A DNA stretch of 64,000 nt from DASRDZ01 sp035569495 (GTDB lineage: Bacteria > Chloroflexota > Dormibacteria > Aeolococcales > Aeolococcaceae): contig DATMMX010000012.1 of the NCBI GenBank assembly GCA_035569495.1, positions 186,001 to 250,000 of the forward strand, in the 5' to 3' direction. Shown here one piece after another: positions 59,248 through 64,000 of this stretch (its first letter is position 1; each line of letters starts with the position of its first letter). Both the position numbers and the translations under genes were made by a program. Under the pieces are notes generated by a model. That model made no database searches, was not told the origin of the DNA, and saw nothing but the letters and a program-made list of their open reading frames with translations.

Positions 59248-59546
59248 TGGCACCAGCCTTCCGCCGCGCCCAGCTGCGCGGCTCGGACGAGCTGTTCCAG
59301 CCGACCCGCACCGACAACGGCGAGCCGGCGGTTGCCCGCGAGCAGCGCCCCGCGGAGCCGTCGCGGCCGCAGGTGAGCAGCGTGCCCGAGGGGAGGCTGG
59401 TGCGGCTCACCGTCGAGGAGGTGCAGACGCTCGCGGAGGCGGTGCAGCGGCTCAAGTTTCCGGGGCACAAGCCGACCAACAAGCCGCCGGTCGACGAGTT
59501 CGAGCGGTTGGAGGAGTTGCGGCAGAAGCTGCTGTCGGTGCTGTAG
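59247..59546 (+). CDS. Small protein coupled to ParA, unknown function
   Basis: 99 residues, no recognised family. Its ATG overlaps the parA stop. A disordered Pro/Arg/Glu-rich first half (V-A-R-E-Q-R-P-A-E-P-S-R-P) is followed by two predicted helices: L-T-V-E-E-V-Q-T-L-A-E-A-V-Q-R-L-K-F and V-D-E-F-E-R-L-E-E-L-R-Q-K-L-L. Short basic N-terminus (F-R-R-A-Q-L-R-G) could stimulate the ParA ATPase as ParB or MinE-like tails do; that is an inference. Not a ParB. Confidence 0.65.
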   Translation: MAPAFRRAQLRGSDELFQPTRTDNGEPAVAREQRPAEPSRPQVSSVPEGRLVRLTVEEVQTLAEAVQRLKFPGHKPTNKPPVDEFERLEELRQKLLSVL

Positions 59547-59557
59547 GGCGGAAGCCC

Positions 59558-59953
59558 TCAGCCCCCTCTCGCCGCCATCCGGCGAGCCGTCAGCTCGCGC
59601 AGCGTCGAGGTGAGCGCCGGGGCGTCGAACGGCTTGCCCATGAAGACGATGTCGCCCAGCTCCAGGAGCTGCTCGATCTCCGCGTCCTTCTGCCGCGCCG
59701 TGAGCACCACGATGGGCAGGTCGCGCGTGTCGTCGCGGTGGCGCGCGGTGCGGCAGAAGCCGAAGCCGTCGACGCGCGGCATCATCAGGTCGCAGACCAC
59801 CGCGTCGGGATGCACGACGTCGAGCGCGTCGATGCCCGCCTGGCCGTCCTTGGCGAGAGCCACGTCGAATCCTTCCAGGCCGAGGCGAAGCTCGAGGACC
59901 TTGCGGAGCGCGGCGTCGTCTTCGACGACCAGGACGCGAGGGCGGGGGGCCAC
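59558..59953 (-). CDS. Single-domain response regulator
   Basis: 131 residues, CheY-like receiver only. Acidic pocket E-D-D (11-13), phosphoacceptor Asp55 in V-C-D-L-M-M-P, Thr85 in V-L-T-A and Lys107 in G-K-P-F are all in place, so it should be phosphorylated. No output domain or partner kinase nearby; it may act by protein contact, as CheY or SpoF do. GTG start, with TAGCAT 6 bases upstream (leaderless layout). Confidence 0.92.
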   Translation of the reverse strand: MAPRPRVLVVEDDAALRKVLELRLGLEGFDVALAKDGQAGIDALDVVHPDAVVCDLMMPRVDGFGFCRTARHRDDTRDLPIVVLTARQKDAEIEQLLELGDIVFMGKPFDAPALTSTLRELTARRMAARGG

Positions 59954-59959
59954 GGCTCG

Positions 59960-59965
59960 ATGCTA
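59960..59965 (-). promoter_or_regulatory. Response-regulator -10 box (leaderless layout)
   Basis: TAGCAT on the reverse strand, 6 bases before the GTG. Nearly the same spacing and sequence as TAGCGT-N6-GTG before the DUF503 gene. Confidence 0.4.
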
Positions 59966-60011
59966 CCCCGTCTTCTCAAGTCTTGCGCGAACCGCTGGTC
60001 GTTCGTTGCAC

Positions 60012-61832
60012 TCAGGCATAGAGCTGCTCGATCTCCGGCTGGTATCGCTCGGCGACCACCTTGCGCTTCACCTTGAGCGTGGGCGTCAGCTCGACGCCGA
60101 CCTCGAAGTCGTGCGGCAGCAGCGCCCAGCGCTTGACCTGCTCGACGTGCGAGAGCTGGGCGTTGACCTCGTCGACGTGGCGCTGCACCTCCTCGCGCAC
60201 CAGCGGCGAATCCGCGCCCACTCCTTGTGCACGGGCAAACGCCGCAACCGCCTCGTCATCCAGCGTGATCAGCGCGGTCACGTAGGGACGCCGGTCACCG
60301 ATCACCACGGCGTTGGCGACCAGGGAGTGCCGCTTCAGCGCCGTCTCGATGTTGCTCGGCGCGATGTTCTTGCCACCGGCGGTGATGATCAGGTCCTTCT
60401 TGCGATCGGTGATGCGCAGGAAGCCGGCGGCGTCGACCTCGCCGACGTCGCCGGTCATCAGCCAGCCGTCCTCGGTCATGGTGGCGCGGGTGGCCTCGGG
60501 GTCCTTGTGGTAGCCGGCGAAGACCATGCGGCTGCGGCAGAGGATCTCGCCGTCCTCGGCGATGCGCAGCTCGGAGTCGGGGACGGACGGACCGACCGTT
60601 CCGAAGCGGGCCTGGCCTGGGCGGTTCATGGTGCACAGGCCGGTGTTCTCGGTCATGCCGTAGACCTCGTCGATCTCCAGGCCCACGGCGTCGAAGAGGC
60701 GGAGCACGTCGGGCGCGATCGGCGCCGCGCCGCTGGCCAGCACCGTCGCCTGGTCGAGGCCCACCGCGACGCGCAGCTTGCTGAGCACCAGCCGGTCGGC
60801 GAGGGCGTGGCGGCGGCTCAACCCGGCACTGACCGGGCGCCCATTCTGCCGTGCGTCGGAGCGCTGCTCGCCGACGCGCACCGCCCAGCGCAGCAGCCGT
60901 CCCCGCATCCCGGTCGCCGCCGCCACCTGGGCGCGGATCGACGCCGCCATCTTCTCCCAGATCCGCGGCACCGCGAAGAACTGGGTGGGCCGCACGTCGC
61001 GCATGTGCTCGCCCAGCCTGTCGATGCTCTGAGCGAAGTAGACGACGTTGCCGTACACGTACGACCGGAACTCGCTGACGTTGCGCTCGGCGATGTGGGC
61101 CAGCGGCAAGTAGCTGAGGGCGCGGTCGTTCTCGTCGGCGTGGATGAACTTGGCCGTCGACGCCGTCGCGGCGGCGCAATTCGCGTGGGTCAGCATCACC
61201 GCCTTGGGCGGGCCGGTGGTGCCGCTGGTGTAGATCAGCGTGGCCACGTCGTCCAGGCTCACCGACGCGGCGCGACGGTCCAGCTCGGCGCCGCGCTGGG
61301 CCAGCACCTGCTGACCACCCTGCAGCGCCGCCGCCCAGGGAATCGCGAAACCGTCCGGCGTCGCGCTGTCGAGCCCGTCGATCACCACCACGCGGCGCAG
61401 CGCCGGCAGCGACTCGCGCACCGACTGCACCCGCTCCAATAGCGCGACGTTCTCGACGAAGGCGACCGTCGCCTCGGAATGGGCGAGCACGTATCCCGCC
61501 TGCTCGGCACTCAGCGTCAGGTACACCGGGACGGGACGGCAGCGCAGGCTGAGGATGGCGGCGTCGGCGACGTGCCACTCCGGCCGGTTGTTCGACCAGA
61601 TGGCGACGTGCTCCTGCTCGGCGACACCCTCCTCGGCGAGATACGCGGCGATGCGTCGCGACGCGGCGCCGAACTGCTCCCAGGTGATGGTCACCCAGCG
61701 ACCCGCGGCCATGAAGCGCATGCTCGGCGCCGCGGGACGGGTGGCCACCTGGCGCAGGAAGTGCTGCACCAGCGTCGCGCCCTGGGGCGGTGACTGCGGC
61801 GGCGCGGGGACGGCGGGCGCGGTGCTGGTCAC
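60012..61832 (-). CDS. Long-chain acyl-CoA synthetase (AMP-forming, FadD15-like)
   Basis: 606 residues. Activates fatty acids to acyl-CoA via acyl-AMP. P-loop I-Y-T-S-G-T-T-G-P-P-K, V-Y-G-M-T-E-N motif, D-G-W-L-M-T-G-D-V-G-E and the hinge/lysine region R-K-K-D-L-I-I-T-A-G-G-K-N-I-A-P-S are complete, including the C-terminal lid (L-K-V-K-R-K-V-V). The long form with a large insert (residues about 320-360) is typical of long-chain FACL/FadD15-type enzymes. The GTG start has GGAG about 11 bases upstream; an upstream TTG overlaps a TATCCT box and is less likely. Cytoplasmic or membrane-associated. Confidence 0.9.
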   Translation of the reverse strand: MTSTAPAVPAPPQSPPQGATLVQHFLRQVATRPAAPSMRFMAAGRWVTITWEQFGAASRRIAAYLAEEGVAEQEHVAIWSNNRPEWHVADAAILSLRCRPVPVYLTLSAEQAGYVLAHSEATVAFVENVALLERVQSVRESLPALRRVVVIDGLDSATPDGFAIPWAAALQGGQQVLAQRGAELDRRAASVSLDDVATLIYTSGTTGPPKAVMLTHANCAAATASTAKFIHADENDRALSYLPLAHIAERNVSEFRSYVYGNVVYFAQSIDRLGEHMRDVRPTQFFAVPRIWEKMAASIRAQVAAATGMRGRLLRWAVRVGEQRSDARQNGRPVSAGLSRRHALADRLVLSKLRVAVGLDQATVLASGAAPIAPDVLRLFDAVGLEIDEVYGMTENTGLCTMNRPGQARFGTVGPSVPDSELRIAEDGEILCRSRMVFAGYHKDPEATRATMTEDGWLMTGDVGEVDAAGFLRITDRKKDLIITAGGKNIAPSNIETALKRHSLVANAVVIGDRRPYVTALITLDDEAVAAFARAQGVGADSPLVREEVQRHVDEVNAQLSHVEQVKRWALLPHDFEVGVELTPTLKVKRKVVAERYQPEIEQLYA

Positions 61833-61954
61833 GATCGCTTCACTCCAGGCGGCGGCCGGACCCGCGGAGGCGGCCGGAGGGCGCAAGGATAGCCAGATCC
61901 GCCTGCGGGGACAAGGACAAGCGGCCGCGCGCGTGGGTGCGCGAAGGGTTCTGC

Positions 61955-61960
61955 TAGCGT
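61955..61960 (+). promoter_or_regulatory. DUF503/helicase -10 box (leaderless layout)
   Basis: TAGCGT, 6 bases before the GTG of the DUF503 gene. Confidence 0.35.
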
Positions 61961-61966
61961 GGCGGC

Positions 61967-62254
61967 GTGGTCATCGGCGCCCTCACCCTCACCGTGCACG
62001 TCCCCGAGAGCCGGTCGCTGAAGGACAAGCGGCAGGTGATCAGCTCGCTGCTGGCGCGCATCCGCCGCCAGTTCAACGTCGCCGCCGCCGAGGTCGCCGA
62101 CCAGGACACCTGGGAGCTGGCCACCCTCGGCGTGGTCTGCGTCAGCAACGACCGGCGCCACGCCGACGAGATGTGCCAGAAGGTGCTGCACTGGGTCGAG
62201 GAGGACGGCGAGGCGCAGCTCGGCGCCAGCCACTTCGAGCTGGTCAACCTGTGA
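61967..62254 (+). CDS. DUF503 (YlxP-like) family protein
   Basis: 95 residues, ferredoxin-like small protein. V-I-G-A-L-T-L-T-V-H-V-P-E-S-R-S-L-K-D-K-R is the DUF503 signature, followed by S-L-L-A-R-I-R-R-Q-F-N-V-A-A-A-E and H-W-V-E-E-D. Homologues often lie in the nusA-infB-rbfA cluster in Firmicutes and are poorly understood. Here it precedes a Ski2-like helicase with a GTGA overlap, suggesting an RNA-related role. Confidence 0.88.
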   Translation: MVIGALTLTVHVPESRSLKDKRQVISSLLARIRRQFNVAAAEVADQDTWELATLGVVCVSNDRRHADEMCQKVLHWVEEDGEAQLGASHFELVNL

Positions 62255-64000
62255 CCACCGCGGCGCCCGTCGAGGACCTGGTCGCCGCCTTCCAGTCGAC
62301 GCTCCCCTGGCCGCTGGACGAGTTCCAGGTCGAGGCGCTGCACAAGCTGGAGACGCACCGCGGCGTGCTGGTCAGCGCGCCGACGTCGAGCGGCAAGACG
62401 GTGGTCGCCGAGTACGCGGTGTGGCGGCTTCTCGAAGCGCCGCCACACCTGCGCCGCAGCGAAACCGAGCCGCGCAACGTCATCTACACCACGCCGCTCA
62501 AGGCGCTGAGCAACCAGAAGTACCACGACCTCTGCGACCGCTACGGCGGCCACAACGTCGGCCTGGTAACCGGCGAGCACACCATCAACGACGGCGCGCC
62601 CGTGGTGGTGATGACCACCGAGATCCTCCGCAACGTCATCTACGACGAGCCGGCTCGGCTCGACCTGGTCGGCGACGTGGTGCTCGACGAGGTGCACTAC
62701 ATCGACGACTACCCGCGCGGCACGGTGTGGGAGGAGATCATCATCGAGGCGCCGGCGCACATCCGCTTCATCGGCCTGTCGGCGACCATCTCCAACGTCG
62801 AGGAGGTCGCCGCCTGGATGACCGAGCTGCGCGGCGACGTCGCCACCGTGGTGCGCACCGAACGTCCCGTCGACCTGCGGCTGTGGCTGTCGATCAACAA
62901 CGAGTTCCAGCCGCTGTTCGACGAGAAGGGCAACGTGCACCGCCGCACCCTGGAGACGGCGCGCAACGAGACGCTGCACGAGCGCGGCACCCGCTGGGTC
63001 AAGCAGGCGCCCGACAACGACCTGCTCCACGTCGTCGACCGCCTGCGCGAGCTCGACATGATGCCCGCCATCTACTTCATCTTCTCGCGGCGCGGCTGCC
63101 GCGAGGCGCTGGCCCGCTGCGCGGTGCACAACGTCGACCTGACCACGCCGGACGAGAAGGCGCGCATCGACCGCGAGTACGAGCACCGCCTGGAGCTGGT
63201 CGAGGACGACGACGAGCGGCGCGTCTACCGCGAGGCGCTGGGGCTCGACCTGCTGCGCCGCGGTGTCGCCATGCACCACGCCGGCATGCTGCCGTACGCC
63301 AAGGAGACGGTCGAGCGGCTGTTCCTGCTCGGGCTGATCAAGGTGGTGTTCGCCACCGAGACGCTCTCGCTGGGGCTGAACATGCCGGCGCGCGCCTGCG
63401 TGCTGTCGTCGTTCACCAAGTTCGACGGCACCGGCTTCCACGCGCTGACCGCGGGCGAGCTGACCCAGCTCATGGGACGCGCGGGACGGCGCGGCATCGA
63501 CGTGGTCGGCCACGGCATCATCCTCAAGGAACAGGACATCGACGTCCGCGACATCTACGACGCCGCCATCGGTGGCGAGATGGAGGTCGAGTCAAAGTTC
63601 TCGCCGACCTACACCATGACCCTCAACCTGCTGCGCACGCGCAGCGTCGAGCAGGCCGAGCTGCTCATGGAGCGGTCGTTCGGCCAGTACCAGAACCTGG
63701 TGCGCTACGAGCACTGGGAGCACAAGGAGCGCAACCTCCGCGAGCGCCTCGCCGACCTGCGCGCCACCGTGTACCGCCATCCCACGGTGAACTGCACCGA
63801 GAAGACGCTGACCCAGTGGCTGAAGACCAACGACGAGATCAACGAGCTGCAGGCGCGCATCCGCCGCGCCCGCCGCGACCACTGGCGTGACTCGCGCCGC
63901 GGCCGCTTCGGCGGACGCGCCGCCGACCCGGGACAGCGCTTCGAGATGATGCGCCGCCAGCTCAAGTCGCTGCAGCAGCGCGCCCAGCAGAGTCCGTGCC
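62251..64000 (+). CDS. Ski2/Mtr4-like DEAD/DEAH-box RNA helicase (5' part)
   Basis: The gene continues past the right edge, with 583 codons visible. It begins with a GTG overlapping the DUF503 stop. The protein shows L-D-E-F-Q-V-E-A-L (Q-like motif), Walker A A-P-T-S-S-G-K-T (43-50), T-P-L-K-A-L-S-N-Q-K motif Ia, D-E-V-H (146-149), S-A-T (177-179), and in the second RecA domain F-I-F-S-R-R-G-C, A-M-H-H-A-G-M-L-P and Q-L-M-G-R-A-G-R-R-G. This set, with H-H-A-G-M-L, is diagnostic of Ski2-type helicases found in RNA turnover. The missing C-terminus would hold the DSHCT domain. Confidence 0.92.
   Translation, partial: MTTAAPVEDLVAAFQSTLPWPLDEFQVEALHKLETHRGVLVSAPTSSGKTVVAEYAVWRLLEAPPHLRRSETEPRNVIYTTPLKALSNQKYHDLCDRYGGHNVGLVTGEHTINDGAPVVVMTTEILRNVIYDEPARLDLVGDVVLDEVHYIDDYPRGTVWEEIIIEAPAHIRFIGLSATISNVEEVAAWMTELRGDVATVVRTERPVDLRLWLSINNEFQPLFDEKGNVHRRTLETARNETLHERGTRWVKQAPDNDLLHVVDRLRELDMMPAIYFIFSRRGCREALARCAVHNVDLTTPDEKARIDREYEHRLELVEDDDERRVYREALGLDLLRRGVAMHHAGMLPYAKETVERLFLLGLIKVVFATETLSLGLNMPARACVLSSFTKFDGTGFHALTAGELTQLMGRAGRRGIDVVGHGIILKEQDIDVRDIYDAAIGGEMEVESKFSPTYTMTLNLLRTRSVEQAELLMERSFGQYQNLVRYEHWEHKERNLRERLADLRATVYRHPTVNCTEKTLTQWLKTNDEINELQARIRRARRDHWRDSRRGRFGGRAADPGQRFEMMRRQLKSLQQRAQQSPC

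Noticed and set aside
59247..59546. ParB
   Set aside because: Far too short, with no ParB nuclease-like domain or helix-turn-helix.

Overview
This 64 kb window is very GC-rich chromosomal DNA from a free-living bacterium. Genes are packed into long operons whose neighbours overlap by 4 bases (ATGA, GTGA or TTGA), and many transcription units start with a -10 box only 6-9 bases before the start codon, which points to leaderless mRNAs. A short HisG with a separate HisZ, a type III pantothenate kinase, a complete arginine cluster and large secreted repeat proteins with Y-W-L-V-A-x-D-G-G-I repeats would fit a soil-type high-GC lineage such as Chloroflexota or Candidatus Dormibacterota. This assignment is inferred from gene content only. 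The short HisG plus HisZ argues against a typical actinomycete.

Layout. 0-15.4 kb holds mostly housekeeping genes: the end of a branched-chain amino acid ABC transporter, an SDR and a PHA-synthase-like hydrolase, an iron-oxidase-like protein, greA-lysS-serS-thioesterase, dusB, coaX, an esterase, a winged-helix gene with degV, and a phosphoesterase. 15.5-34 kb is an accessory surface island: a beta-helix protein with a C-terminal six-fold repeat, a 2457-residue secreted protein with 18 Ig-like repeats, a five-gene cassette of three phage-tail-collar paralogues plus a small protein and an acetyltransferase, and a secreted FG-GAP/RHS protein with a variable C-terminal tip followed by a candidate immunity gene. 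34-42 kb is an argC-J-B-D-R-G-H operon with an ARG-box-like palindrome in its promoter. 42-47.6 kb holds two ABC exporters and a MarR regulator fused to an adhesin-like domain. 47.6-57.3 kb is a hisZ-G-D-B-H-A-F-TPR-I operon that continues into a GH15 glucoamylase and an alcohol dehydrogenase. 57.4-64 kb has a TPR protein, an orphan ParA with a small partner, a response regulator, an acyl-CoA synthetase, a DUF503 protein and a Ski2-like helicase that runs off the end.

Most interesting points: (1) a candidate small RNA of about 80 nt upstream of greA, with a near-consensus promoter, a palindrome over the -10 and a strong intrinsic terminator; (2) widespread leaderless promoter architecture, sometimes with the -10 set inside a palindrome; (3) a polymorphic toxin/immunity pair whose variable end falls to about 50% GC; (4) the phage-free tail-collar cassette beside giant secreted adhesin-like proteins; (5) a MarR fused to a beta-rich adhesin-like domain beside a palindromic operator. 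No tRNA, rRNA, CRISPR array, insertion sequence or prophage module was recognised.
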